This document shows positions 27,298 through 35,551 of a DNA stretch of 36,374 bases, piece by piece (position 1 is the first letter of the stretch; the number at the start of each line of letters is the position of its first letter). A program made the translations under genes and the position numbers. The stretch lies in assembly GCA_024697825.1 (NCBI GenBank), contig JAILEP010000099.1, positions 1-36,374 on the forward strand. The letters are read 5' to 3'. This DNA comes from Acholeplasmatales bacterium. GTDB lineage: Bacteria > Bacillota_I > Bacilli_A > Acholeplasmatales > Anaeroplasmataceae. The notes beneath the pieces were generated by a model that had not been told where the DNA came from, made no database searches, and was given only the letters and a program-made list of their open reading frames with translations.

Positions 27298-28974
27298 TTA
27301 CTTTTCGTCATCCTTATGATTGAAATAGTTGTTAATTGCAGATACTAATGCATAAATAGATGCACAGATGATATCCTCATGAATACCTGTACCCCAGTAT
27401 TCCTTTTCGCCAAATTTAACTGAGACATAAGCTGCTGCCTCACTCTTAGAAGAAGCTTCTAAAGAATGCTCAGTATAATTTGTTAAAATATAATCTAGAT
27501 TATATGCCTTCTTAAGTGCATTACTTACAGCATCAAGTCTACCTGATCCTTCAGCAAGGTTGTTGTTTTCCTTGTCATTGAACTTAGTAGAAATCATTAC
27601 CTTGAATGTTGCACCTTCTCTAATGAAATGATATTCAAGCATTTCAAGAGGAGTCTTTAAGTTAACGAAGTGAGTTAAGAAGATATCATTAACATCACCA
27701 GGTGTTAATTCTCTATGCTCCTTATCAGAAACATCCTTAACTAAATAACCAACTGTTTCTCTCATCTTTGTAGGAATATCTAAGCCGAAGTTTGTTTCAA
27801 GAATGTAACAAATACCACCCTTACCTGACTGAGAATTAATTCTAATTACATCGGCAGAATATTCTCTTGAGATATCCTTAGGGTCAAGTGGAAGATATGG
27901 AACACTCCATGTCTCAAGCTTATTAGTCTTATGATACTTAATACCCTTAGAAATAGCATCCTGATGTGAACCAGAGAATGCTGCGAAAACGAACTTTCCT
28001 GAATATGGCTGACGGTCATAAACCTTCATTTCAGTTACTGATTCGTAAAGCTTCTGAATATCTGGTAAATTGCTGAAGTCTAGCTCTGGATCAACACCAT
28101 GTACATACATGTTCATTGCAAGAGTAATAACATCAACGTTACCTGTGCGCTCACCATTACCAAATAATGTACCTTCAACTCTATCAGCGCCAGCTAGCTG
28201 TGCAAGCTCTGCACATGCAACGGCAGTACCACGGTCATTATGTGGATGTGTAGAAATTATTACATTTTCTCTATTCTTTAAGAACTTATGGAAGTATTCA
28301 ATCTGCTGAGCATATACATGAGGTAAGCTCATTTCAACTGTAACTGGTAAGTTAATAATTAGCTTCTTATCAGGAGTTGGCTTGAATACATCGATAACTG
28401 CATTACATACCTCAAGTGCATAATCCATTTCAGTACCTGTGAATGATTCAGGAGAATATTCAAATCTGAAATTGCCATCTGTATCCTTAGCTAAATCTAC
28501 TAAAAGCTTTGCACCTTCAACTGCGATATCTAATACCTCTTCCTTAGACTTCTTAAATACCTGCTCACGCTGAGCCTTAGAAGTAGAATTATATAAATGC
28601 ACGATTGCCTGCTTGCAGCCTTCAAGTGCCTTAAATGTCTTCTTAATAATATGAGGTCTAGCCTGTGTTAGAACCTGAATTGTAACATCATCAGGAATCA
28701 TATCACCATCAATTAGTGTTCTTAAGAACTCATATTCAGTTTCAGATGCTGCTGGGAAACCAACCTCGATTTCCTTAAAACCAATCTGAACTAAAAGCTT
28801 GAAGAACTCAACCTTCTGGTCTAAACTCATTGGCTTGATGAGTGACTGGTTACCATCTCTTAAATCTACTGAACACCAAATAGGTGCATGATCAATATAA
28901 TCCTTCTTAACCCAGTCATTACATTCAACTGGTGGTAAAAAGTAACCTCTGAAATACTTTTCGTAACCTTTCAT
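27298..28974 (-). CDS. leuA: 2-isopropylmalate synthase, long (type 2) form
   Basis: LeuA condenses acetyl-CoA and 2-ketoisovalerate, the first leucine-specific step. The 558-residue protein belongs to the actinobacterial/yeast-like long type. Its N-terminal extension (YFRGYFLPPVECNDWV, APIWCSVDLRDGNQSL) leads into the HMGL barrel, with the metal motif STHPHNDRGTAVA and GNGERTGNVD. A LeuA-dimer regulatory domain for leucine feedback is at the C terminus (about 430-550: GRLDAVSNALKKAYN, AAAYVSVKFGEKEYWGTGIHEDI). GGAGG precedes the ATG. It is on the opposite strand to the rest of the pathway, with its own promoter. Confidence 0.96.
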   Translation of the reverse strand: MKGYEKYFRGYFLPPVECNDWVKKDYIDHAPIWCSVDLRDGNQSLIKPMSLDQKVEFFKLLVQIGFKEIEVGFPAASETEYEFLRTLIDGDMIPDDVTIQVLTQARPHIIKKTFKALEGCKQAIVHLYNSTSKAQREQVFKKSKEEVLDIAVEGAKLLVDLAKDTDGNFRFEYSPESFTGTEMDYALEVCNAVIDVFKPTPDKKLIINLPVTVEMSLPHVYAQQIEYFHKFLKNRENVIISTHPHNDRGTAVACAELAQLAGADRVEGTLFGNGERTGNVDVITLAMNMYVHGVDPELDFSNLPDIQKLYESVTEMKVYDRQPYSGKFVFAAFSGSHQDAISKGIKYHKTNKLETWSVPYLPLDPKDISREYSADVIRINSQSGKGGICYILETNFGLDIPTKMRETVGYLVKDVSDKEHRELTPGDVNDIFLTHFVNLKTPLEMLEYHFIREGATFKVMISTKFNDKENNNLAEGSGRLDAVSNALKKAYNLDYILTNYTEHSLEASSKSEAAAYVSVKFGEKEYWGTGIHEDIICASIYALVSAINNYFNHKDDEK

Positions 28975-29011
28975 CGTATTGCCTCCATTTCAAAAATCAA
29001 TAATATAAAAT

Positions 29012-29040
29012 ATTATAACAAAAACCCATACCTGTGTCAA
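29012..29040 (-). promoter_or_regulatory. Promoter of leuA
   Basis: On the minus strand a perfect TTGACA (29035-29040), 17 bases, and a perfect TATAAT (29012-29017). The predicted leader is only about 30 bases, leaving no room for an attenuator or T-box, so control would have to be by a DNA-binding protein or by LeuA feedback. Confidence 0.92.
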
Positions 29041-29076
29041 TTTATTTAAGGGCTAGATAAAGCGTTTTTAAGTTTT

Positions 29077-29095
29077 TATTCTTTTAAAAAGAATA
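29077..29095. repeat. 19-base palindrome upstream of the ABC-F gene
   Basis: TATTCTTTTAAAAAGAATA is a perfect inverted repeat around a central A. It overlaps the expected -35 region of the promoter at 29105-29110 and lies between the divergent leuA and ABC-F promoters. It may be an operator, or just AT-rich chance. Confidence 0.45.
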
Positions 29096-29104
29096 GATTT
29101 ATGT

Positions 29105-29110
29105 TATAGT
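29105..29110 (+). promoter_or_regulatory. Probable -10 of the ABC-F/methyltransferase operon
   Basis: TATAGT at 29105-29110, 31 bases before the chosen ATG. The -35 area (29082-29087) is only AT-rich and lies within the palindrome at 29077-29095. Confidence 0.4.
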
Positions 29111-29141
29111 ATATCGGAGATTATTGAAAGAGGTTAAAGGT

Positions 29142-30695
29142 ATGAGTGTATTAAAGTGTACTGACGTGTCATTCTCATTTGGTAATAGAACTATCCTTGA
29201 GGATGCATCATTTGTTATGCAAAAGGGTGAACACATTGGCTTAATTGGTTTTAATGGTGAGGGTAAGACTACATTTATTAAATTAATTACAGGTGAGCTT
29301 ACACCAGATCAGGGTAAAATTGAATGGGCAAGAAGAATAACTACAGGTTATTTAGATCAGTATACAAACCTTACTAAGGGTAAGACTATTCGTGAGGTTT
29401 TAAGAGAAGCCTTCTCATATATGTTTGATTTAGAGGCTGAAATGAATGCACTTTATGAAAAGATGGCTGATTGTACTGAGGAAGAAATGAATCAGTATAT
29501 GGAGGATGCTGGTGAAATCGCATCTGAGCTTGACGCAGCTGGCTTCTATTCAATCGATTCAACAATCGAAGAGGTAGCTAATGGCTTAGGTCTTGGTGAT
29601 ATTGGTCTTGATAGAGATGTAACGGATTTATCTGGTGGTCAAAGATCTAAGGTATTATTAACAAAGCTTATTTTACAAAAGCCTATGATTCTAATTCTAG
29701 ATGAGCCTACAAACTTCTTAGATGAGGAACAGGTTAATTGGTTAAAGAATTATTTAGTTAATTATGAAAATGCCTTCCTTTTAGTATCTCATGATGTTGA
29801 TTTCTTAAATACAGTAGTTAATGTAATCTATCATATGGAGGATGGCTCATTAACTAGATATAAGGGTAATTATGATCAGTACATGCAGATGTATGAAATC
29901 GAAAGAAGAAATCAAAATATTGCCTATGAGAAGCAACAGAAGGAAATTAAGGATTTACAGGAATTTATCAATAAAAATAAGGCAAGAGTCGCAACTACAG
30001 ATTTAGCTAAATCAAGACAAAGAAGACTAGATAAAATGGAAATTATTGATAAGGCTAAGGAGCTAGTTAAGCCAAATTTCAAGTTCAAGGAATGCGGTGC
30101 ATCTGGTAAATTTGTCTTTACTTGTGAAAATTTAGTTATTGGTTATAATGAGCCTCTTTCTAAGCCAATTACATTAACTATTGAGCGTGGCGAAAGAGTC
30201 TTATTTAGAGGAGCCAATGGTATTGGTAAATCTACATTACTTAAAACATTATTAAATATCATTCCACCACTTTCTGGTGAATGTAAAATGGATTATAATA
30301 TACATTATGGATATTTTGCTCAGGAAGAGGAATATTCAAAGAATACTGCTCATGAGGAAATCTGGCAGATGTATCCATCTATGACAAATGCTGAGGTTCG
30401 TGGTGCCTTAGCTGCTTGTGGCTTAACTAAGGATAAGATTGAATCATTAATGGTTGTTTTATCAGGTGGTGAGGCTGCTAAGGTTAGACTATGCAAGATT
30501 ATGCTTACAGAATGTAATACATTAATTCTAGATGAGCCTACTAACCATTTAGATGTCCTTGCAAAGGAATCACTTAAGGAAGCTATTAAAGCATTTAAGG
30601 GTACTGTTATATTAGTATGCCATGAAAATGAATTCTATACTGATTTAGTAACTAGAATTGAAGATTGTGAGAAGTGGACTACTAAGGTTTTATAA
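29142..30695 (+). CDS. ABC-F family ATPase (ribosome-associated, YkpA/YbiT-like)
   Basis: The protein has two ATP-binding cassettes and no membrane segments, the ABC-F pattern; members act on the ribosome rather than in transport. I start at ATG 29142 (MSVLKCTDVSFSFG), eight bases after AAAGAGG, rather than the TTG at 29124; this gives 517 residues. Cassette 1 has Walker A GFNGEGKTT (36-44), LSGGQ and DEPTNFLD. A charged linker (about 250-310) follows. Cassette 2 has GANGIGKST, LSGGE and DEPTNHLD. No long C-terminal extension typical of antibiotic-resistance ABC-F proteins is evident, so a housekeeping translation role is more likely. It is 17 bases upstream of the RNA methyltransferase gene. 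Confidence 0.9.
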   Translation: MSVLKCTDVSFSFGNRTILEDASFVMQKGEHIGLIGFNGEGKTTFIKLITGELTPDQGKIEWARRITTGYLDQYTNLTKGKTIREVLREAFSYMFDLEAEMNALYEKMADCTEEEMNQYMEDAGEIASELDAAGFYSIDSTIEEVANGLGLGDIGLDRDVTDLSGGQRSKVLLTKLILQKPMILILDEPTNFLDEEQVNWLKNYLVNYENAFLLVSHDVDFLNTVVNVIYHMEDGSLTRYKGNYDQYMQMYEIERRNQNIAYEKQQKEIKDLQEFINKNKARVATTDLAKSRQRRLDKMEIIDKAKELVKPNFKFKECGASGKFVFTCENLVIGYNEPLSKPITLTIERGERVLFRGANGIGKSTLLKTLLNIIPPLSGECKMDYNIHYGYFAQEEEYSKNTAHEEIWQMYPSMTNAEVRGALAACGLTKDKIESLMVVLSGGEAAKVRLCKIMLTECNTLILDEPTNHLDVLAKESLKEAIKAFKGTVILVCHENEFYTDLVTRIEDCEKWTTKVL

Positions 30696-30712
30696 TTTAG
30701 AAGGAGGTCATT

Positions 30713-32194
30713 ATGAAGGATCCTATTTTTGAAAATATCAAGGTTGGCTATATCCCTGATACAAAGGTTGAAATTAATAATAAAAGCTTTTTAATTCATA
30801 ATGTAATTGAAGGTGAAACAATCTCTGTTGATACTACAAAAAAGTATCCTGAGCTTAAGGAGGTCTTAAAGAAGAGCCCTTATCGTATTGACTATCATCC
30901 TGATGAATGTGGTGGCTGTAATTTTATGCATGTCACTTATGAATATGAACAAAAGCTTAAGAAAAATTATTTAAATGATTTATTCAAGGTGTTTAAGGTA
31001 GAAGTACCTTTTACTCCAATGGAGAATTATTTAAATTATCGTAATAAGTCTATTATGACCTATAAAATGAGTAAATCTCATAAGATCACATGTGGTTTAT
31101 ATGAGGAATATTCTCATAATATTGTCGCTGCTAATAATAATATTTTACAGGCTAAAAAGACTAATCAAATTATTCTTGCCTTAAACAAGATTTTAACTAA
31201 GCATAAGATTGAAATCTATGATGAAAAGACAAGAACTGGTGTATTAAGACATGTCTATATTAGATATGGCTTTAATTCAGATGAAATCATGATTACATTT
31301 GTTACTAATGGTGAAATCTTCCCAGGTAGAAATAATGTAGTTACAGATATTAAAAAGGCTGATTTAGGTATCACTACAATTGTTCAGAATTTTAATTCTA
31401 GAGAAACAAGTGTTGTCCTTGGAGATAAGGAAAAAGTACTTTATGGACCAGGATTTATTTATGAAAAGGTCGATAAATATAAATTTAAGATCTCACCTCA
31501 ATCATTCTTCCAGGTAAATACTAAGGGTATGGAAATCTTATACAATAAGGCACTTAAGGCAGCTGAAATTAAGAAAACTGATATCGTAATTGATGCATAC
31601 TGTGGTGTAGGTACAATCTCCATTTTTGCAAGTGAGTATGCTAAGCATGTTTATGGTGTTGAATTAAATAAGAATGCTATCTTAGATGCTAAAATTAATC
31701 AAAAGATTAATAATATAAATAACATCACATTTATCGCAGATGATGCCACTAATTATATGACTAAGCTTGCCCGTGTTCGTGAGCATGTCGATGTTGTATT
31801 AATGGACCCACCAAGAGATGGATCAACTAAGGCCTTTATTGATGCCATTAAATATTTAGGTGCTCGTAAGGTAGTATATGTATCTTGTAATCCAGATACA
31901 TTAAAAAGAGATTTATATATCTTCTTAGATAATGGTTATGAAATTAAATCTATTGAAGGTGTAGATATGTTCCCAAGAACACTTCATGTAGAATGTGTTG
32001 CTGTTTTAGAGCTATATAATAATCCTAAAAAAACACCAAAGAAGAGCCGCGTCTTTGATGACGACGATGACGATGATGAGCTTCGTGTATTACAGGAAAT
32101 GGTAAAGAAATATGGTAGCTCTGAAAATAAAAAGAAAGATAATAATTCTAAGAATTATTATCAATTCCATAAGAATAAGAAGAATAAAAAATAA
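30713..32194 (+). CDS. RNA m5U methyltransferase (TrmA/RlmCD family)
   Basis: The family makes 5-methyluridine in 23S rRNA or tRNA using SAM. The 493-residue protein has FKISPQSFFQVN, SAM motif IDAYCGVGTISIFAS (near residue 297), GVELNKNAI, DPPRDG and the catalytic cysteine in VSCNP. Only two of the four iron-sulfur cysteines are seen (Cys66 and Cys69 in ECGGC). The position six before is Asp60, and the fourth site reads NNNIL where C-x-I-L is common. The N-terminal TRAM domain is short. After residue about 445 a tail appears with seven consecutive Asp and then a Lys/Asn-rich end. AGAAGGAGG precedes the ATG. Target nucleotide unknown. Confidence 0.9.
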   Translation: MKDPIFENIKVGYIPDTKVEINNKSFLIHNVIEGETISVDTTKKYPELKEVLKKSPYRIDYHPDECGGCNFMHVTYEYEQKLKKNYLNDLFKVFKVEVPFTPMENYLNYRNKSIMTYKMSKSHKITCGLYEEYSHNIVAANNNILQAKKTNQIILALNKILTKHKIEIYDEKTRTGVLRHVYIRYGFNSDEIMITFVTNGEIFPGRNNVVTDIKKADLGITTIVQNFNSRETSVVLGDKEKVLYGPGFIYEKVDKYKFKISPQSFFQVNTKGMEILYNKALKAAEIKKTDIVIDAYCGVGTISIFASEYAKHVYGVELNKNAILDAKINQKINNINNITFIADDATNYMTKLARVREHVDVVLMDPPRDGSTKAFIDAIKYLGARKVVYVSCNPDTLKRDLYIFLDNGYEIKSIEGVDMFPRTLHVECVAVLELYNNPKKTPKKSRVFDDDDDDDELRVLQEMVKKYGSSENKKKDNNSKNYYQFHKNKKNKK

Positions 32195-32216
32195 AGCAGG
32201 CTTAATGCCTGCTTTT
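32194..32216 (+). terminator. Terminator after the m5U methyltransferase gene
   Basis: AAGCAGGC (32194-32201), loop TTAAT, GCCTGCTT (32207-32214), then TT with further T-rich sequence. It begins at the stop codon and separates the gene from the convergent small membrane protein gene. Confidence 0.85.
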
Positions 32217-32219
32217 GCT

Positions 32220-32576
32220 TTAATTTAGTAATGCTTCACTTCTAGTATAATTATTATATTCTCTAATCATCAATATGCCAATTATAGGATTACAAATTAT
32301 AGTTGTCTCAACTGCTAGTGCAAATGATGGTTTCTTTTTTGGAAAGTAAAATATAATATTTATTAATGTTATAGCCCCAAGAATCATGAAGCATACGCCG
32401 ATTATTCCAAATACTATAAAATGTCCCATTTTAATACCTGAAGGTGATGTATTAGCATTTTTTGCTGCCGCTTCTCCAGTAACTTTTCCAATAATTGGTA
32501 AAACAACTATTAATATTAAACATATTATAAGTTGTACTACTAATAAAACCTTAATAATCTTTCTTGAATTTTTCAT
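32220..32576 (-). CDS. Small membrane protein of unknown function
   Basis: I do not recognise a family. The 118-residue product has a basic start (MKNSRKIIK), a hydrophobic helix at about 9-29 (VLLVVQLIICLILIVVLPII), a short loop (TGEAAAKNANTSPSG), a second at about 52-76 (HFIVFGIIGVCFMILGAITLINIIF), a basic YFPKKKPS turn, and a weaker third hydrophobic stretch (ALAVETTIICNPIIGILMI). It looks like a two- or three-pass membrane protein. AAGGGAG lies about ten bases before the ATG on the minus strand, supporting it as a real gene; the overlapping plus ORF at 32386-32622 is a shadow. It is the only gene of the right-hand region on this strand. Confidence 0.65.
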   Translation of the reverse strand: MKNSRKIIKVLLVVQLIICLILIVVLPIIGKVTGEAAAKNANTSPSGIKMGHFIVFGIIGVCFMILGAITLINIIFYFPKKKPSFALAVETTIICNPIIGILMIREYNNYTRSEALLN

Positions 32577-32660
32577 TTGTAAAACGCTCCCTTTAGATGA
32601 TTTTATAACAAATTTGGTTTAAATTCAATAAACAAACCATACCTTATTTAAAAAAATGTA

Positions 32661-32669
32661 TGATATAAT
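32661..32669 (+). promoter_or_regulatory. Extended -10 promoter of the GH63-like gene
   Basis: TGATATAAT fits TGnTATAAT, about 38 bases before the ATG at 32707. It lies inside the N terminus of the ORF as listed in the track, which argues that the true start is downstream. Confidence 0.6.
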
Positions 32670-32706
32670 AACAAGTAATTTATTATATAATGGTAATGGT
32701 GACAAT

Positions 32707-33876
32707 ATGGGATACAAAGAGTTATATGATATTGCATTAAATAAAATAAATAGTGATCATATTAAATCAATTCATGGAATTAAAGAACCAATGATTATGA
32801 TATCAAATGCCTATCCTGGTGTATGGCTTGAGCATGTATATGATTCTATTATTTATGGTGATTTATTTAATGATTATAGTCTTGCAGTAAATACAATTAA
32901 TAATTTTATAGATTTACAAAATGATAAGGGTGCCTATCCATGCTTCATTAAGGATTTAGAGGGTGCTGGCTATTCTCAAATTCAGGAATGTGTATCATTT
33001 ATTTCCTTAGGGTTATACGTATATAAGAAGATATTAGATAAGGAATTTTTAATTAAATTATATTTATCTGGAAAGAAATATATAGATTTTTTATATAAAT
33101 ATAGAATGACTAGAGGCTTAGGATTACCTGAGGCCTTTGTTGGTTATGATACTGGTCATGATAATTCCGCAAGGCTTGATAATTACAAATATCAGGGCTG
33201 TTATAGAATAAATGGTGAAAGAGTTAATTCTGATATTTTACCTGATAAGGCTTATATTACAGTCGATATGTCAGCTAATCTTTATGGTAATTTAAATTCA
33301 ATGGCTAAAATTGCCGAAATTTTGAATTTAAATAACGATATGGATAAATACTCTAAAATGGCAAAAGAAGTGAAGGAAGGTATCTTTAAATATCTATATG
33401 ATGATAAAACAGATTACTTTTATGATTTAAATTATGATAATACATTTATTTATGTTAAATCATCCTCAATATTTCATTTATTCTTAGAGCATGTATTAAC
33501 TGATAAGGATATGATTAATAATATTTATCATAAGTATTTAATGAATGAAAATGAATTTAATTCTAAATATCCAATCCCTGCAGTATCACTATCTGATAAA
33601 TCAAGATTAACGCATAAAATGCCTAATTCTTGGGGCTATTATAGCCAGGCATTAATTGCTTTAAGATGTAATTTATGGATGGATGATTATGGCTTTAATA
33701 AGGAATATGATCATATACTTTCTATGTGGGCAGAAGGATTTTTGAAAAATTTTAATGATAATCCTTTTTCTCAGGAGCTAGACCCAAAAGATGGAATATC
33801 TAGTGGGGCATCGCTATGGTATTCATCAGCTATGCTATTATATATGCTTGCATATAAAAGATTAAATTTACAATGA
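32707..33876 (+). CDS. GH63-like (alpha/alpha)6-barrel glycosidase-like protein
   Basis: I use the ATG at 32707 (MGYKELYDIALNKI) because a promoter occupies the region of the upstream ATG (32656), which has no ribosome site; the result is 390 residues. The sequence is helix-rich with blocks typical of the MGH1/GH63/GH37 group: AYPGVWLEHVYDS, the GYDTGHDNSARLDN block, VDMSANLYGNLNSMAKIAEILN, DDKTDYFYDLN, and NSWGYYSQALIAL. There is no signal peptide, so it is probably cytoplasmic. An alpha-glucosidase or trehalase-like role on an imported sugar is plausible given the transporter next door, but the substrate is unknown. Catalytic acids cannot be assigned with confidence. Confidence 0.65.
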   Translation: MGYKELYDIALNKINSDHIKSIHGIKEPMIMISNAYPGVWLEHVYDSIIYGDLFNDYSLAVNTINNFIDLQNDKGAYPCFIKDLEGAGYSQIQECVSFISLGLYVYKKILDKEFLIKLYLSGKKYIDFLYKYRMTRGLGLPEAFVGYDTGHDNSARLDNYKYQGCYRINGERVNSDILPDKAYITVDMSANLYGNLNSMAKIAEILNLNNDMDKYSKMAKEVKEGIFKYLYDDKTDYFYDLNYDNTFIYVKSSSIFHLFLEHVLTDKDMINNIYHKYLMNENEFNSKYPIPAVSLSDKSRLTHKMPNSWGYYSQALIALRCNLWMDDYGFNKEYDHILSMWAEGFLKNFNDNPFSQELDPKDGISSGASLWYSSAMLLYMLAYKRLNLQ

Positions 33877-33890
33877 TGTAAAATAATATT

Positions 33891-33919
33891 AAAGTTAGTT
33901 TTTTTAAACTGACTTTTTT
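33891..33919 (+). terminator. Terminator between GH63-like gene and transporter
   Basis: AAAGTTAGTTT (33891-33901), loop TTTT, AAACTGACTTT (33906-33916), then TTT: an 11-bp stem with one G-U. Its 3' arm also contains the CTGACT that may serve as the next -35. Confidence 0.8.
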
Positions 33920-33936
33920 ATTTATTATGATATAAT
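33909..33936 (+). promoter_or_regulatory. Promoter of the sugar transporter gene
   Basis: CTGACT (33909-33914), 16 bases, then TATAAT (33931-33936) with a TGA before it (extended -10). The -35 overlaps the terminator arm of the upstream gene. Confidence 0.65.
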
Positions 33937-33967
33937 AAACCTAGTTATTACTATGGAGAAGAATCTT

Positions 33968-35479
33968 ATGAAAAAATTAAAGCTTAATTATAAAAGAACT
34001 CTAATTATTGGTTTTGCGTTCTTTTCAATTTTAATGGTATGGCAAGGATATAATTTTTATTGTCCATTATTTTTAAGGCATTTATTAAGTGATATTTTAG
34101 AGAAGAATAACGCAACAGAATACTCAGAATTTATTGTTGGTGTTATTATGGCACTTGATAATGTGCTTGCCTTATTTATGTTACCTATTTTTGGTAAGCT
34201 ATCAGATAGGACTAATACTAAATATGGTAAGAGAATGCCATTTATTATATTGGGTATGATTGCGACTATGATTGCTTATCCATTTATGGCATTATGCTAT
34301 TTATGGAATAGCTTAGTAGGCTTAATTATTACAATGCTTATTGTATTAATAATTATGAATATTTATAGATCTCCTGCAGTAGCCCTAATGCCTGATGTGA
34401 CACCTAAGCCTTTAAGATCAACTGCGAATGGCTTAATTAATTTAGTTGGCTATTTTGGACCTATTTTAATTACTGTTGTCAATATGATTCCATTTATTAC
34501 ATTCTCTCAAGGAGATAAGGGCTTAGTGCATTTATTAATTCCTGTTTTAGTAGTAGAGGTATCTCTTTTAATTGCAATTATTGTCCTTGTATTAAAGATA
34601 AAGGAAAATAAGATTTTAGATGAAATGCAGGAAGATTTAAAGCTTGGTGAGGAGCTATCCTTAACTGAAGAAAAGGTAGAAGAGGATAAGCCATTATCAA
34701 AGCGTGATAAGCGTAATATGATTATTTTACTTATTGCGGTATGCTTTTGGTTTATGTCTTTTAATGCAATTGAGACATTTAATTCAACATATTTTGATGA
34801 ATATTATACTGAAATGTCAATTAATGAAGAAGAATATAATAGTGATGAAACATATTATATAATTAGTGATGATGATAATCCTGACTATACAATTGATGGA
34901 AATAGCTATCATGAAATTTCTTTTAGTGAAGCCGATTTTTATAATTATAGTGGTGATATTTATATTAAGTCTTATAAGGGCTCATCTATCGCAAGCCTTG
35001 CGACTATAATCCTTACAGTTTCAGCTGTTGTAACCTTTGCAGTTGCAGGATTTTTTGCAGTGAAATTTGGTAGAAAGCCTAATATAATTGTAGGTATTTT
35101 ATGCTTAATTATAGGCTTCTTTGTCATCAATTTTATTAAGTCTAATAGCTTCATAATTTATATAATGTTCTTCCTTGTTGGAACTGGCTGGGCATTAATA
35201 AATGTCAATAGCTACCCTATGATGGTTGAGATGTCATCAAGCAAAAATATAGGTAAATTTACTGGTATGTATTATACGGCATCAATGATTGCTCAATCAG
35301 TAACTCCGATTTTACTTGGGGGTATTATTGCCTTTATTCCAAGTGTTACCTTAAGGCATTTATTTATCTATGCAGCTATTATGGCTTTAATAGCTTTAAT
35401 ATTAATTATTTTCTTTAAAGAAAATAGAGATAAGGTTAAAGAAATAAAGAAGGGCTTAAGTGCTTTTGATCAAGATTAA
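33968..35479 (+). CDS. Major-facilitator sugar transporter, GPH/SLC45-like
   Basis: I start at ATG 33968 (MKKLKLNYKRTLIIGFAF), nine bases after GGAG; the ATG at 33953 has no ribosome site. The 503-residue protein has about 12 hydrophobic segments. The loop FGKLSDRTNTKYGKRMPFI after helix 2 matches the G-x-x-SDR...GRR-P-F-I signature of sucrose/glucoside symporters, and YRSPAVALMPDVTPKPLRSTANG and NVNSYPMMVEMS also fit. The central cytoplasmic loop (about 215-248) is charged. Between helices 7 and 8 there is an unusual insert of about 65 residues rich in Asp, Glu and Tyr (about 275-340), predicted to face outside. It probably imports an alpha-glucoside by cation symport; substrate unknown. Confidence 0.85.
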   Translation: MKKLKLNYKRTLIIGFAFFSILMVWQGYNFYCPLFLRHLLSDILEKNNATEYSEFIVGVIMALDNVLALFMLPIFGKLSDRTNTKYGKRMPFIILGMIATMIAYPFMALCYLWNSLVGLIITMLIVLIIMNIYRSPAVALMPDVTPKPLRSTANGLINLVGYFGPILITVVNMIPFITFSQGDKGLVHLLIPVLVVEVSLLIAIIVLVLKIKENKILDEMQEDLKLGEELSLTEEKVEEDKPLSKRDKRNMIILLIAVCFWFMSFNAIETFNSTYFDEYYTEMSINEEEYNSDETYYIISDDDNPDYTIDGNSYHEISFSEADFYNYSGDIYIKSYKGSSIASLATIILTVSAVVTFAVAGFFAVKFGRKPNIIVGILCLIIGFFVINFIKSNSFIIYIMFFLVGTGWALINVNSYPMMVEMSSSKNIGKFTGMYYTASMIAQSVTPILLGGIIAFIPSVTLRHLFIYAAIMALIALILIIFFKENRDKVKEIKKGLSAFDQD

Positions 35480-35508
35480 ATACCATTATGGTATTTTTTC
35501 TTTTTTTG
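35478..35508 (+). terminator. Terminator after the transporter gene
   Basis: AAATACC (35478-35484), loop ATTAT, GGTATTT (35490-35496), then TTTCTTTTTTT. It starts within the stop codon of the transporter. Confidence 0.8.
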
Positions 35509-35517
35509 TGGTATCAT
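35509..35517 (+). promoter_or_regulatory. Probable extended -10 promoter of the PHP gene
   Basis: TGGTATCAT resembles an extended -10. No clear -35 is seen in the T-rich terminator tail upstream. GGAGG at 35539-35543 precedes the ATG at 35552. Confidence 0.4.
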
Positions 35518-35551
35518 AGTTAGGTATCTTTATTTTTTGGAGGTATAGATT

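Noticed and set aside
27095-27319. Plus-strand ORF spanning the end of ilvB and both terminators
   Set aside because: It reads through two strong hairpin terminators and overlaps conserved ilvB and leuA sequence.
32386-32622. Plus-strand 78-residue ORF opposite the small membrane protein
   Set aside because: No ribosome site, and the minus-strand frame has a good start, AAGGGAG site and membrane-helix pattern.
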